Assembly: GCA_023395435.1 (NCBI GenBank)
Contig: JAEWZG010000070.1
Location: forward strand, 1 to 24,951
Reading direction: 5' to 3'
From: Bacillota bacterium
GTDB taxonomy: Bacteria > Bacillota > Clostridia > Oscillospirales > Ruminococcaceae
DNA: 24,951 nucleotides
Below, piece after piece: positions 14,296-22,197 of the stretch (positions within the stretch are counted from its first letter, which is position 1; each line of letters begins with the position of its first letter). A model generated the notes under the pieces. It was not told where the DNA came from and ran no database searches. It worked only from the letters and a program-made list of their open reading frames with translations. The position numbers and the translations under genes are program-made.

Positions 14296-14311
14296 AAGTT
14301 ATTAATACAAT

Positions 14312-15034
14312 TTATTTAGTTTTTAAAGGTGATCGTCTTGCTAACATATAAGCTGATATAAAGAATGGAATTGATATAATTAATTTAGTAATGGTTGAAT
14401 GCAACGGATTACCGGCGAAGCCGAATACTTTTCTAATAAAGCTTCCATTATTATTGTAGAGAAAAGCAGCTGAACATATTAATGCAATAAAACCAATCCA
14501 GATCGACACAAAGAATATAATTTTCCCGACTTTGCCTAGCCTTACCATTACTTCAAGTAACATATACAGAATTGCAAAAATTATAATAATATTTCCGAAT
14601 ACCCAAAGGATAGTCAGTCCGATGGTTCCCCATTGGGAAACGTCATGTGCTTTAAAATATCTTGAAAAAACTTCAGAAATCTGTGGCTTGTATTTATCAG
14701 CCTGATAATATATTTTCTCTATGGCAACAATCATAATTGCTATGACTGGTAATATCGACAGCATAGATAATATCTGAGAAATGTATACGTTTTTTCTTGT
14801 TATACTATTAGCTAATAAATATTTATTTTTCTCTCTTGATAACCCAATTAACATACAAGGGAAAAATATTGATGAAAATGCACTGATATCAAAAAAGCCT
14901 TCTGTGCTTGCCCCAAGATGTACATATGAATAATACTCATATGCTGCAATAAGTATACATACTAAAGCACCAATATACAATCCGAAAACTGTATCAAGGT
15001 GAAACTTATATGATTTATATAATTTTGATTTCAT
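14312..15034 (-). CDS. Membrane protein, likely ABC transporter permease subunit (YtrC/D-like position)
   Basis: 240 aa with about six hydrophobic segments (near 17-34, 50-65, 88-106, 139-162, 172-192, 214-231) and a short basic C-terminus (RRSPLKTK). No specific family motif is recognised. Its place as the last gene of a GntR-ATPase-permease-permease operon, and its similarity in layout to the preceding protein, indicate a permease of an ABC-2-like exporter. The first cytosolic loop carries SREKNKYLLANSITRKNVYIS, and the partner protein has NQNSVSRRTMVLS at the matching place, a pattern seen in ABC-2 permeases that contact the ATPase. GGTGAG precedes the ATG. The gap to the upstream gene is 11 nt. 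Confidence 0.65.
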   Translation of the reverse strand: MKSKLYKSYKFHLDTVFGLYIGALVCILIAAYEYYSYVHLGASTEGFFDISAFSSIFFPCMLIGLSREKNKYLLANSITRKNVYISQILSMLSILPVIAIMIVAIEKIYYQADKYKPQISEVFSRYFKAHDVSQWGTIGLTILWVFGNIIIIFAILYMLLEVMVRLGKVGKIIFFVSIWIGFIALICSAAFLYNNNGSFIRKVFGFAGNPLHSTITKLIISIPFFISAYMLARRSPLKTK

Positions 15035-15045
15035 TTTCTCACCTA

Positions 15046-15834
15046 CTACTCTTTTTTTGGTTTAAGACTGGCTCTGGTTGCAATTATATATGATAGCGTT
15101 CCAAAAACAACGATCCAGATTAACATTAGAATTATTGTGCCTGTCGGGCTGTTAAAGATATTTCTGTCCAACCAACTTGATATAGTATCAAAGAAAGATC
15201 TACCTAATCTATATATCGAATATGATGAGTTTAAAAGTACAACCGGAATAATAATGAATATTATAATTCGCCATAATTTTGTTAGCCTGTAAAATACTAC
15301 TGATATCAAATAACCAGTAACTGCAGCAGCAATATATGACACATAATTAAAAATAAGATTCGCAGCAATTCTTATAAGCTTCTGTGATACTGAAGGAAGA
15401 TACATAAGTGTGTTAATATAATCAATCTTAGGTTCTTTTGCACCAAAATAATATATTGAATCAAATAAAGTAGCATACTCCCCACCAGATAATATGCAAA
15501 GTATAAGCATAAACGTTGTATATATTATATCAACAACAAGCATTATACCCGCAACTGCTGCAAACATAGCAAAGCAACTTAGCACCATAGTTCTTCTTGA
15601 TACACTGTTCTGATTTAAAAAGCTGAAGTTTGCCGAGAAAATGCATAAAGATAAAATAAACAGAAACACAGGTGTGGCTGCATCTATCCCAATAGTATCA
15701 CCCTTAACGTTACTAACATTTAACGTTATAATAGATGAAAATAGAATTACTATTCCAATCATAACAACATAAAAAGAAATTATTGCTGGCTTAACATCAT
15801 TAAGCTGATATTTGAAGGCTTTTGAAAATTTCAT
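15046..15834 (-). CDS. Membrane protein, likely ABC transporter permease subunit
   Basis: 262 aa with about six hydrophobic segments (near 17-40, 52-70, 84-113, 160-185, 190-207, 234-250) and a basic C-terminus (RASLKPKKE). The first cytosolic loop NQNSVSRRTMVLS parallels that of the next gene product, so the two probably form a heterodimeric membrane part of one transporter. It starts 12 nt after the ATPase gene, with GGGGG upstream of the ATG. What the transporter moves is not visible. Relatives with GntR/YtrA regulators respond to cell-wall-active antibiotics in several Firmicutes, which is a guess for this case. Confidence 0.65.
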   Translation of the reverse strand: MKFSKAFKYQLNDVKPAIISFYVVMIGIVILFSSIITLNVSNVKGDTIGIDAATPVFLFILSLCIFSANFSFLNQNSVSRRTMVLSCFAMFAAVAGIMLVVDIIYTTFMLILCILSGGEYATLFDSIYYFGAKEPKIDYINTLMYLPSVSQKLIRIAANLIFNYVSYIAAAVTGYLISVVFYRLTKLWRIIIFIIIPVVLLNSSYSIYRLGRSFFDTISSWLDRNIFNSPTGTIILMLIWIVVFGTLSYIIATRASLKPKKE

Positions 15835-15846
15835 TGTTCAGCCCCC

Positions 15847-16698
15847 TTACGCATTTGTCAACTGGATAAAAAGCTTTTGTAAATCAAGCTTAGTTACCTC
15901 AAGGCCATCCGGAATTCTTGATTTATCAATGCTTCCCATAATATGTGCTGTCTTGAATACACCTAAAGTGTCAACGCCTATAACTTCCTTATCCTTAATA
16001 AATTCGTCGATTTTCTGTGCTGAGCCTGATACTGAATACCCTCTTGAAAGAATATTTTCAACACTATCCTGCATGATTTTCTTTCCGTCTTTGATAATTA
16101 CAACGTCCTCTATAACATCAGAAACCTCTTCAATAAGATGCGTTGAAATAATTATTGTTCGTGGATTTTCACTATAATTATTGATAAGCTCTTTATAGAA
16201 CATATCTCTATGGTTTGCGTCAAGTCCAAGTACAGGCTCATCAAAAAGAACAATAGGTGTATTTGCTGCAAGTGCAAGTATAATCTTGAATATTGAATTA
16301 TATCCTGTTGAAAGCCCCTTCAGCTTTTTCTTTGGTGACAACTGAAATTTTTCACAAAGCTTATATGCATATTCCGTATTAAAACCAGGATAAAATTCCT
16401 TAGACCATTTTATAGCTCTTTTAACTGTGAATTCCTTTGGATATAAATCCTTGTCACACATACAGAAGATCTTTCCCAGTGCGTTGTCATTTTCAAGGAC
16501 ATTCTCACCATCCACAAGAATTTCACCAATTGTCGGGAAAATCTTATTTGTCATAAGATTTAAAAGTGTACTTTTACCTGCGCCGTTTCTACCAAGAAGT
16601 CCATATATTTTATTTTCATCAAAAGTAATTGTCACATCATTCAATGCTGTGACTTCTTTAAACTGCATTGTTATGTTTTTTACCTGAATTGTACTCAT
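15847..16698 (-). CDS. ABC transporter ATP-binding protein (YtrB-type, GntR-linked)
   Basis: A 283-aa nucleotide-binding subunit that powers the two membrane proteins downstream. Walker A GRNGAGKST (36-44), Walker B IVLFDEP (149-155, catalytic Glu154) and switch His187 are intact. The signature motif is LSTGY (129-133) instead of LSGGQ; Gly132 is kept but the last residue is Tyr. The C-terminal 80 residues form the extra domain found in drug-exporter-type ATPases. The ATG overlaps the gntR stop by 4 nt (ATGA), so the regulator and ATPase are translationally coupled. Confidence 0.92.
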   Translation of the reverse strand: MSTIQVKNITMQFKEVTALNDVTITFDENKIYGLLGRNGAGKSTLLNLMTNKIFPTIGEILVDGENVLENDNALGKIFCMCDKDLYPKEFTVKRAIKWSKEFYPGFNTEYAYKLCEKFQLSPKKKLKGLSTGYNSIFKIILALAANTPIVLFDEPVLGLDANHRDMFYKELINNYSENPRTIIISTHLIEEVSDVIEDVVIIKDGKKIMQDSVENILSRGYSVSGSAQKIDEFIKDKEVIGVDTLGVFKTAHIMGSIDKSRIPDGLEVTKLDLQKLFIQLTNA

Positions 16699-17063
16699 TT
16701 GTCAAACCCTCTTTCAATCATTTCAATAATCTCAGTCTTCGAGATATCCAGCTTTTTTGCTTCGTTCAACAACGAATTTATATAAGCTTCGCAAAATTCT
16801 TCTTTTCTTTTGGCACGAATTTTTTCGACAGCTCCTTCATTCACAAACATTCCAACTCCTCTTTTCTTGTAAATTATCCCTTGGTCAACGAGTATGTTTA
16901 TTCCTTTTAAGGCTGTTGCCGGGTTTATTTTGAAGTTTACTGAAAGTTCTGTTGTGGAAGGGATCTGAGTTTCTTCAACAAAAACCTGTGACAGAATGTT
17001 ATCTTCTATCCAATCAGAAAGTTCAAGATAAATCGGTCTCTCGGTTTCAAAATTTATATTCAC
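16695..17063 (-). CDS. GntR-family transcriptional regulator, YtrA subfamily
   Basis: A 122-aa regulator: an N-terminal winged helix (about 8-75; PIYLELSDWIEDNILS, IPSTTELSVNFKINPATALKGINILVDQGIIYKKRGVGMFV in pieces) and a short C-terminal two-helix tail (about 80-120), the layout of the YtrA subfamily that lacks a ligand-binding domain. Such proteins repress their own operon. An inverted repeat overlaps the predicted -10 region and start site just upstream. The ribosome site is AAAGGTGG before ATG at 17063. It is first in a four-gene operon with an ATPase and two permeases. Confidence 0.92.
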   Translation of the reverse strand: MNINFETERPIYLELSDWIEDNILSQVFVEETQIPSTTELSVNFKINPATALKGINILVDQGIIYKKRGVGMFVNEGAVEKIRAKRKEEFCEAYINSLLNEAKKLDISKTEIIEMIERGFDK

Positions 17064-17092
17064 TTTGCACCACCTTTTAATAATGATAGTTG

Positions 17093-17114
17093 GTTAATTA
17101 CTTATGTAACTAAC
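17093..17114 (-). promoter_or_regulatory. Predicted YtrA-type operator of the GntR/ABC operon
   Basis: A 22-nt interrupted palindrome with half-sites GTTAgTTAC and GTAAtTAAC separated by 4 nt. Nine of 11 positions per half match. It overlaps the -10 box by 2 nt and covers the likely transcription start, ideal for repression by the GntR protein encoded next. Confidence 0.65.
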
Positions 17115-17141
17115 TATATAACAAAAACATTTCTTTGTCAA
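17113..17141 (-). promoter_or_regulatory. Predicted sigma-A promoter of the GntR/ABC operon
   Basis: On the minus strand TTGACA (17141-17136), a 17-nt spacer and TATAGT (17118-17113). Confidence 0.8.
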
Positions 17142-17160
17142 GTAGTTAATAAAAAAATAT

Positions 17161-17192
17161 AAAAAAGAACAGACAAATGTCTGCTCTTTTTT
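17161..17192 (-). terminator. Rho-independent terminator of rodA
   Basis: A stem of about 15 bp, AAGAGCAGACA with TGTCTGTTCTT at its core, is followed by T-runs on the minus strand. The mismatch position is G-U on the minus strand but A-C on the plus, which fits minus-strand use. Confidence 0.8.
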
Positions 17193-17203
17193 ATTTCTTA
17201 TAT

Positions 17204-18343
17204 TTAATAGAAAATAGATTTGTTCCGCTCGTTATGCTGATAAACACTTAATACAAGCCCAAATGCAAGATACATACTTAATACTGACGAACCACCTGCA
17301 CTGATAAGCGGAAGAGGAACACCGATAACAGGCAATACACCAAGCACCATTCCTATATTAAGTACTGCGTGGGTAAAGAACATTGCAAAAACGCCTATGC
17401 ATATATATTTCCCGATATTGTCCTTTGCAATTATCCCATCATAGAGAATTTTAATAGCTATGAAAATTATCGCACCACAAAGTGCTATACAGCCTATAAA
17501 TCCAAGAACCTGACCGAGATATGAGAAGATAAAGTCATTGTGCATTTCGGATACATACATATAATCCCCACCAAAAAGCCCCTTGCCATAAAGCTGCCCG
17601 GAACCAAGTGCGATCTTACCCTGAATCTGCTGATGACCAAGACCTAATGGATCCATTTCAGGATTAAAGGTAATAAGGAACCTGTCTCGCTGATTATCAG
17701 TGAGTATAAAATTCCAGCCAAGAACTCCAAATAAAGGTGATGCAAGTACTACTGCTAAAATATACTTCCAAGATACTCCCGCAATAAAAAACATCATTAC
17801 AAATATTGCACCGAATACTATTGCTGTTCCACCATCACCCTGAAGAGCTATAAGCCCGATAGGAATTGCTCCATGCAGACATAAAAGCAATAAGTTCAAC
17901 GGCTCATTTATTTTATCTTTAACCTTTGAAAGATGATATGAAAAAGATACTATAAATGCTATCTTTAAAAACTCTGACGGCTGAATGGAGGTAACCCCAA
18001 TATTCAGCCATGCTCTGTCATCGGCGGTTGTACCCTCACGCATCATGCCAAGAGGGGTAAAGGTCAGTAACACAAGGAATACTCCCACCGGAGCATATAA
18101 ATACCATAGCTTTGCAAGCCGATTATAGTCTATCATTGAGAGAACTAATGCACATATTAACCCAAGCCCGGTAGCAACAATCTGAGTTTTGTAGGTTGAA
18201 GGGTAAACAAATGATGAGGCTTTATTTGCATTAATAGAATACAACAGAACAACACTTAAACCCGAGCAAGCAAGAACTGCTAGTACAAGAAGCTTGTCCA
18301 TCTTTTTTAAATAATGCCAGATGACTGTCATTACCTTTTTCAT
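17204..18343 (-). CDS. rodA: SEDS-family peptidoglycan glycosyltransferase, RodA type
   Basis: A 379-aa polytopic membrane protein with about ten hydrophobic segments. SEDS proteins polymerise lipid II into glycan strands together with a class B penicillin-binding protein; RodA does so for the side wall. Motifs: SIQPSEFLKI (119-128), GDGGTAIVF (169-177), GKIALGSGQLYGKG (242-255), NDFIF (269-273, containing the conserved essential Asp) and GVPLPLISAGGSS (341-353). The short N-terminus, about 380-residue length and GVPLPLISAGG form favour RodA over FtsW or SpoVE, but SpoVE-like use in sporulation cannot be excluded. The ATG has GGAGGAGGG upstream. It is monocistronic between its own promoter and terminator, with no PBP partner in the window. 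Confidence 0.9.
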   Translation of the reverse strand: MKKVMTVIWHYLKKMDKLLVLAVLACSGLSVVLLYSINANKASSFVYPSTYKTQIVATGLGLICALVLSMIDYNRLAKLWYLYAPVGVFLVLLTFTPLGMMREGTTADDRAWLNIGVTSIQPSEFLKIAFIVSFSYHLSKVKDKINEPLNLLLLCLHGAIPIGLIALQGDGGTAIVFGAIFVMMFFIAGVSWKYILAVVLASPLFGVLGWNFILTDNQRDRFLITFNPEMDPLGLGHQQIQGKIALGSGQLYGKGLFGGDYMYVSEMHNDFIFSYLGQVLGFIGCIALCGAIIFIAIKILYDGIIAKDNIGKYICIGVFAMFFTHAVLNIGMVLGVLPVIGVPLPLISAGGSSVLSMYLAFGLVLSVYQHNERNKSIFY

Positions 18344-18375
18344 CCTATACCCTCCTCCAAAAACATTTACATTTA

Positions 18376-18404
18376 ATTATATAACAATAAATAACAAAAC
18401 GCAA
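18376..18404 (-). promoter_or_regulatory. Predicted sigma-A promoter of rodA
   Basis: On the minus strand TTGCGT (18404-18399), a 17-nt spacer and TATAAT (18381-18376), 32 nt from the ATG. Confidence 0.7.
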
Positions 18405-18486
18405 TGATTTCAATACACAAATTATTGTAAGAACTGCATATTAATTCTGATACATGAAATTTATTATAGTAATTATTTTTGATATG

Positions 18487-18495
18487 TGGTATAAT
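18487..18495 (+). promoter_or_regulatory. Predicted extended -10 promoter of fhs
   Basis: TGGTATAAT (TGn plus a perfect -10) lies 43 nt before the fhs ATG. No clear -35 box is present, which an extended -10 tolerates. Confidence 0.55.
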
Positions 18496-18537
18496 AAAAG
18501 CGATAATTTTGACTATAATTTTTTGGGGGAAGCATTT

Positions 18538-20208
18538 ATGTTGACTGATATTGAAATAGCACAAAGTTGTAAAATGAAGAAGATTTATGAAGTAGCAAAG
18601 GATCTTGGAATATCAGAGAATGACATCGAGCCATACGGACATTATAAAGCAAAGCTGTCAGAAAATCTTTTTCAAGAACTTGAAAACAAACCAGACGGCA
18701 AGCTTATACTTGTGACTGCTATAAATCCTACCCCTGCCGGCGAAGGAAAGACAACAATAAGCGTTGGTCTTGCAGAAGCTATGCAGGTTATAGGCAAAAA
18801 GGCTGTTCTCGCACTTCGTGAGCCTTCACTCGGACCTGTTTTCGGTATAAAAGGCGGAGCAGCAGGTGGCGGATATGCTCAGGTTGTTCCTATGGAGGAT
18901 ATAAATTTACATTTCACTGGCGATATGCACGCAATTACTGCTGCAAACAACCTTCTCTGTGCTTTACTTGATAATCACATACAACAAGGTAACGCACTCG
19001 GTATTGATCAGAGAAGAATAATGTTCAAGCGTTGTATGGATATGAACGACAGGGCATTGAGAAATATTATTGTTGGACTTGGCGGAAAGATTAACGGAGT
19101 TCCTCGTGAGGATTCGTTCCAGATTACTGTTGCTTCAGAAATTATGGCTATTCTTTGCCTTGCTGCTGACCTTGACGATTTAAAGGCAAGACTTGAAAGA
19201 ATACTTGTTGCTTATACATATGACAACAAGCCTGTCTATGCAAAGGACTTAAGCGGATGCGGTGCTATGGTTGCACTTTTAAAAGACGCATTGAAGCCAA
19301 ACCTTGTACAAACACTTGAAAACACTCCTGCTATCATGCACGGCGGACCTTTCGCTAACATTGCTCATGGATGCAACTCAGTAAGAGCAACTAAGCTTGC
19401 ATTAAAGCTTGGCGATTATGTTATCACTGAAGCAGGCTTTGGTTCTGACCTTGGTGCTGAAAAGTTCTTTGACATCAAGTGCCGTTTTGCAAATCTCAAG
19501 CCTTCCTGCGTTGTTCTTGTTGCTACAATAAGAGCATTAAAATACAATGGTGGAGTCCCTAAAACTGAACTTACAACAGAAAATGTTGAGGCTTTGAAGA
19601 AAGGTATCGTTAACCTTAAAACTCACATTGAAAATATGCACAAATTCGGCGTTCCTGTTGTTGTTGCGATCAACAGATTCCATACTGATTCAGAGGCTGA
19701 AATATCTTACATCAAAAAATTCTGTGAGAATATGGGCGTTGAGGTTTCACTTGCTGAAATATTTGCGAAGGGCGGAAAAGGTGGAACAGACCTTGCCGAA
19801 AAGGTTTGCAAGACAATTGAAACTAAGGAATCCAACTACAAGCCACTTTACGACGATAAGCTCCCTATCAAGGAAAAACTCGGAATAATCGCAAAGGAAA
19901 TTTACCGTGCTGATGGCGTAATCTTCACTGCACAAGCTGAAAAAGCAATTAAGGAAATTAATGAGCTTGGCTTTGGCAATATTCCTGTATGTGTTGCTAA
20001 AACTCAATATTCCCTTTCTGATGATCCAACAAAGCTTGGAAAACCAGAAAACTTTGAAATCACAGTACGTGATGTAAGATTATCAGCTGGTGCTAATTTT
20101 GTTGTTGCATTGACTGGTGACATTATGACAATGCCTGGACTACCAAAGGTTCCGGCTGCTAATAAAATTGATTGTGATAACAAAGGAAATATCAGTGGAT
20201 TATTCTAA
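18538..20208 (+). CDS. fhs: Formate--tetrahydrofolate ligase
   Basis: A 556-aa cytoplasmic enzyme: formate + THF + ATP gives 10-formyl-THF + ADP + Pi, feeding purine synthesis and, in acetogens, the methyl branch of the Wood-Ljungdahl pathway. P-loop PTPAGEGKTT (64-73), LREPSLGPVFGIKGGAAGGG, the LHFTGDMHAITAANNLL block, KFFDIKCR and the C-terminal PGLPKVPAANKID are all present. The start is the ATG at 18538 (MLTDIEIAQ), which gives the standard family length and has GGGGGA upstream; upstream in-frame codons overlap the promoter. It is probably the first gene of a run fhs, DUF6440, acetyltransferase, tsaE, tsaB with gaps of 20 nt or less. Confidence 0.98.
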   Translation: MLTDIEIAQSCKMKKIYEVAKDLGISENDIEPYGHYKAKLSENLFQELENKPDGKLILVTAINPTPAGEGKTTISVGLAEAMQVIGKKAVLALREPSLGPVFGIKGGAAGGGYAQVVPMEDINLHFTGDMHAITAANNLLCALLDNHIQQGNALGIDQRRIMFKRCMDMNDRALRNIIVGLGGKINGVPREDSFQITVASEIMAILCLAADLDDLKARLERILVAYTYDNKPVYAKDLSGCGAMVALLKDALKPNLVQTLENTPAIMHGGPFANIAHGCNSVRATKLALKLGDYVITEAGFGSDLGAEKFFDIKCRFANLKPSCVVLVATIRALKYNGGVPKTELTTENVEALKKGIVNLKTHIENMHKFGVPVVVAINRFHTDSEAEISYIKKFCENMGVEVSLAEIFAKGGKGGTDLAEKVCKTIETKESNYKPLYDDKLPIKEKLGIIAKEIYRADGVIFTAQAEKAIKEINELGFGNIPVCVAKTQYSLSDDPTKLGKPENFEITVRDVRLSAGANFVVALTGDIMTMPGLPKVPAANKIDCDNKGNISGLF

Positions 20209-20228
20209 AAAATAGAGGTGCAAGGATT

Positions 20229-20438
20229 ATGAAAAGAGAGACTAATAAAAACGGACGCTTTGTAAAAACCTATTCACAATCTGGAATGACCAGCAGCGAA
20301 ATATGGGTTGATAAAGTAACTGGTGTTAATTATCTCTTCCACATGAGTGGTTACGCAGGTGGAATGACTGTATTGCTTGACAGAGATGGTAAGCCTGTTG
20401 TTACACCTATAAATGAGTGCACAGACTGGGAATACTAA
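20229..20438 (+). CDS. DUF6440 family small protein
   Basis: 69 aa. The core WVDKVTGVNYLFHMSGYAGGMTVLLDRDGKPV, given here in parts, is the pattern of DUF6440 proteins (D-x-x-TGVNYL, SGYAGG, LLDxDGKPV), widespread in Firmicutes and phage-like loci and without known function. The compact beta-rich chain has no signal peptide or membrane segment. GAGGTG lies 9-14 nt upstream of the ATG. It lies 20 nt after fhs and 2 nt before the acetyltransferase start, so it is cotranscribed. Confidence 0.8.
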   Translation: MKRETNKNGRFVKTYSQSGMTSSEIWVDKVTGVNYLFHMSGYAGGMTVLLDRDGKPVVTPINECTDWEY

Positions 20439-20440
20439 AT

Positions 20441-21046
20441 ATGGATATGAGAGAAAGAATGATTGCTGGCTTGCCTTATATAGGTGGAAAAGACGGTCTT
20501 GATAAGCTTTTTTTAAAGGCAAGATATCTTCAGAATGAATTTAACATTTCTGACCCTGGTGATTTAAAAAACCGCAAAAGAATACTTGGTGAACTGCTTG
20601 GTTCAATGGGTGAAAATGTTTATATAGAGCCACCCTTCAGATGTGACTATGGATCTAATATTTCTGTCGGCAAGAATTTTTATTCAAACTTCAATCTTGT
20701 GATTCTTGACCCTGCACCCGTAACAATAGGCGACAATGTTTTTATTGCTCCTAATGTTTCAATTTATACAGCTGGACATCCGATTCATCACGATACACGA
20801 AATACTGGTTATGAATACGGTATTAAAGTAAAAATAGGAAATAACGTATGGATTGGTGGCAATACTGTTATTAATCCTGGAGTTACTATAGGTGATAACA
20901 CCGTAATAGGCTCTGGCAGTGTTGTTACAAAGGATATTCCATCAGATGTTATTGCTGTGGGTAATCCTTGCAAGGTCCTTCGCAAAATTACTGACGAAGA
21001 CAAAAAGTATTATTATAAAGACAGGGTATTTGATATAGAGGTGTAA
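20441..21046 (+). CDS. Maltose/galactoside O-acetyltransferase family, hexapeptide-repeat (left-handed beta-helix) protein
   Basis: A 201-aa trimeric-type acetyl-CoA-dependent O-acetyltransferase. An N-terminal helical segment with RERMIAGLPY and LKARYLQNEFN (the Maa/LacA mac domain) precedes hexapeptide repeats: IGDNVFIAPNVSI, the loop AGHPIHHDTRN with the catalytic His, VKIGNNVWIGGNTVI, PGVTIGDNTVIGSGSVV, then DIPSDVIAVGNPCKVLRKI. The start ATG 20441 has GGGA 9 nt upstream; ATG 20447 is an alternative. It lies 2 nt after the DUF6440 stop. The physiological acceptor sugar is unknown, as for most of this family. Confidence 0.92.
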   Translation: MDMRERMIAGLPYIGGKDGLDKLFLKARYLQNEFNISDPGDLKNRKRILGELLGSMGENVYIEPPFRCDYGSNISVGKNFYSNFNLVILDPAPVTIGDNVFIAPNVSIYTAGHPIHHDTRNTGYEYGIKVKIGNNVWIGGNTVINPGVTIGDNTVIGSGSVVTKDIPSDVIAVGNPCKVLRKITDEDKKYYYKDRVFDIEV

Positions 21047-21049
21047 ATT

Positions 21050-21475
21050 TTGAGGAAGATAACACATTCCCCTGAAGAAACAATTGAATTTGGTAAAGAG
21101 ATAGGTGCAAAACTTAGGGGTGGTGACGTCATTGCCTTTGTTGGTGGGCTCGGTGCCGGAAAAACTACCTTTACAAGAGGACTTGCTATTGGTATGGGAC
21201 TCGGTGATGATATAACCTCGCCGACATTTGCTCTTGTCAATGAATACAGAGGGGGAATAAATCTCTATCACTTTGATATGTATCGCATTATGAATGCAGA
21301 AAGCCTTGAAACTACTGGGTTTTATGATTATATGTCTGAAGATAATGTTCTTGCTATCGAATGGAGCGAGAATATCAAAGATTGCCTTGATAAAAACACT
21401 ATATATATTAATATAAATAGGATTGATGATGATACAAGGGAAATTATTATTGACGGAGGCGAAAGATTTTGCTGA
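21050..21475 (+). CDS. tsaE: tRNA t6A synthesis ATPase TsaE (YjeE)
   Basis: A 141-aa small P-loop ATPase needed with TsaB and TsaD to transfer the threonylcarbamoyl group to A37 of ANN-decoding tRNAs. Walker A GGLGAGKTT (32-40), SPTFALVNEY (57-66), HFDMYRI (74-80) and IEWSENI are all family blocks. The start is TTG at 21050 with GAGGTG upstream; no ATG is suitably placed. It starts 3 nt after the acetyltransferase stop and overlaps tsaB by 7 nt, so these are translationally coupled. Confidence 0.96.
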   Translation: MRKITHSPEETIEFGKEIGAKLRGGDVIAFVGGLGAGKTTFTRGLAIGMGLGDDITSPTFALVNEYRGGINLYHFDMYRIMNAESLETTGFYDYMSEDNVLAIEWSENIKDCLDKNTIYININRIDDDTREIIIDGGERFC

Positions 21476-22149
21476 TACTTGGAATTGACACATCAGGTAA
21501 AACGGCTTCTGTTTCTATATGTGATGAAAATAATGTTATTGCACAGACAACAGTTCTTACAAAATTGACACACTCACAGGTTATACTGCCTTTGATAGAA
21601 AAGCTTTTGAAGGACGCTGAGCTGACGCTCACTGACATAGATGGCTTTGCCGTTGCAAACGGGCCAGGATCTTACACTGGACTTCGTATTGGAATTTCTG
21701 CCGTGAAAGCAATGGGCCTTGCGCTTAATAAAAAATGTATTGGAGTATCCACCTTAAAATCACTTGCATATAACTGTGTCGGTTATAGGTGCACAATAAT
21801 TTCACTTATGAGGGCTCGCCCTGATATTGCTTACTATGGAATTTTTAGTAGCGATGGAGAAAACATCTTGCAGATTAAAGAAGACTGCATTGCTAATGTA
21901 TCCGACATAATCAAACAGATAGATTTTTTAAATGATATTGTTCTTGTTGGTGATTATGCACAGGAATGTTTTGAAAAATATTTCAAGGACAAGAACAATG
22001 TAAGAATTGCACCAGCACATGATAGATTACAGCTTTCATCATCCTTATGTGCTATTGCAATGAAAGAGAATTTATACTTGCCAGATCAACTTGATGCAAG
22101 TTATCTTCAGATTACAAAAGCTGAAAAAGATATTGCGCAAAAAGATTGA
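21469..22149 (+). CDS. tsaB: tRNA t6A synthesis scaffold protein TsaB (YeaZ)
   Basis: 226 aa, an ASKHA-fold paralogue of TsaD that organises the t6A-forming complex. Marks are LGIDTSGKTASVSI (4-17), LTHSQVILPLIEKLL, NGPGSYTGLRIGISAVKAM and the C-terminal DASYLQITKAEKDIA. The start is TTG at 21469, with GGAGG upstream inside the end of tsaE. The usual next genes, rimI and tsaD, are absent here; rpiB with its own promoter follows. Confidence 0.95.
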   Translation: MLILGIDTSGKTASVSICDENNVIAQTTVLTKLTHSQVILPLIEKLLKDAELTLTDIDGFAVANGPGSYTGLRIGISAVKAMGLALNKKCIGVSTLKSLAYNCVGYRCTIISLMRARPDIAYYGIFSSDGENILQIKEDCIANVSDIIKQIDFLNDIVLVGDYAQECFEKYFKDKNNVRIAPAHDRLQLSSSLCAIAMKENLYLPDQLDASYLQITKAEKDIAQKD

Positions 22150-22173
22150 TTTTTAAATAGAATATGATATAAT
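22146..22173 (+). promoter_or_regulatory. Predicted sigma-A promoter of rpiB-glmS
   Basis: TTGATT (22146-22151), a 16-nt spacer and TATAAT (22168-22173). The -35 box overlaps the tsaB stop codon. Confidence 0.7.
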
Positions 22174-22197
22174 TATGTAATTATAAGGAGTACAAAT

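Noticed and set aside
18454..18537. N-terminal extension of formate-tetrahydrofolate ligase
   Set aside because: The extension covers the predicted promoter, and the ATG at 18538 gives the standard family length with a ribosome site.
20417..20440. GTG start for the hexapeptide acetyltransferase overlapping the DUF6440 gene
   Set aside because: No ribosome site precedes the GTG; ATG 20441 has GGGA 9 nt upstream and gives a normal N-terminus.
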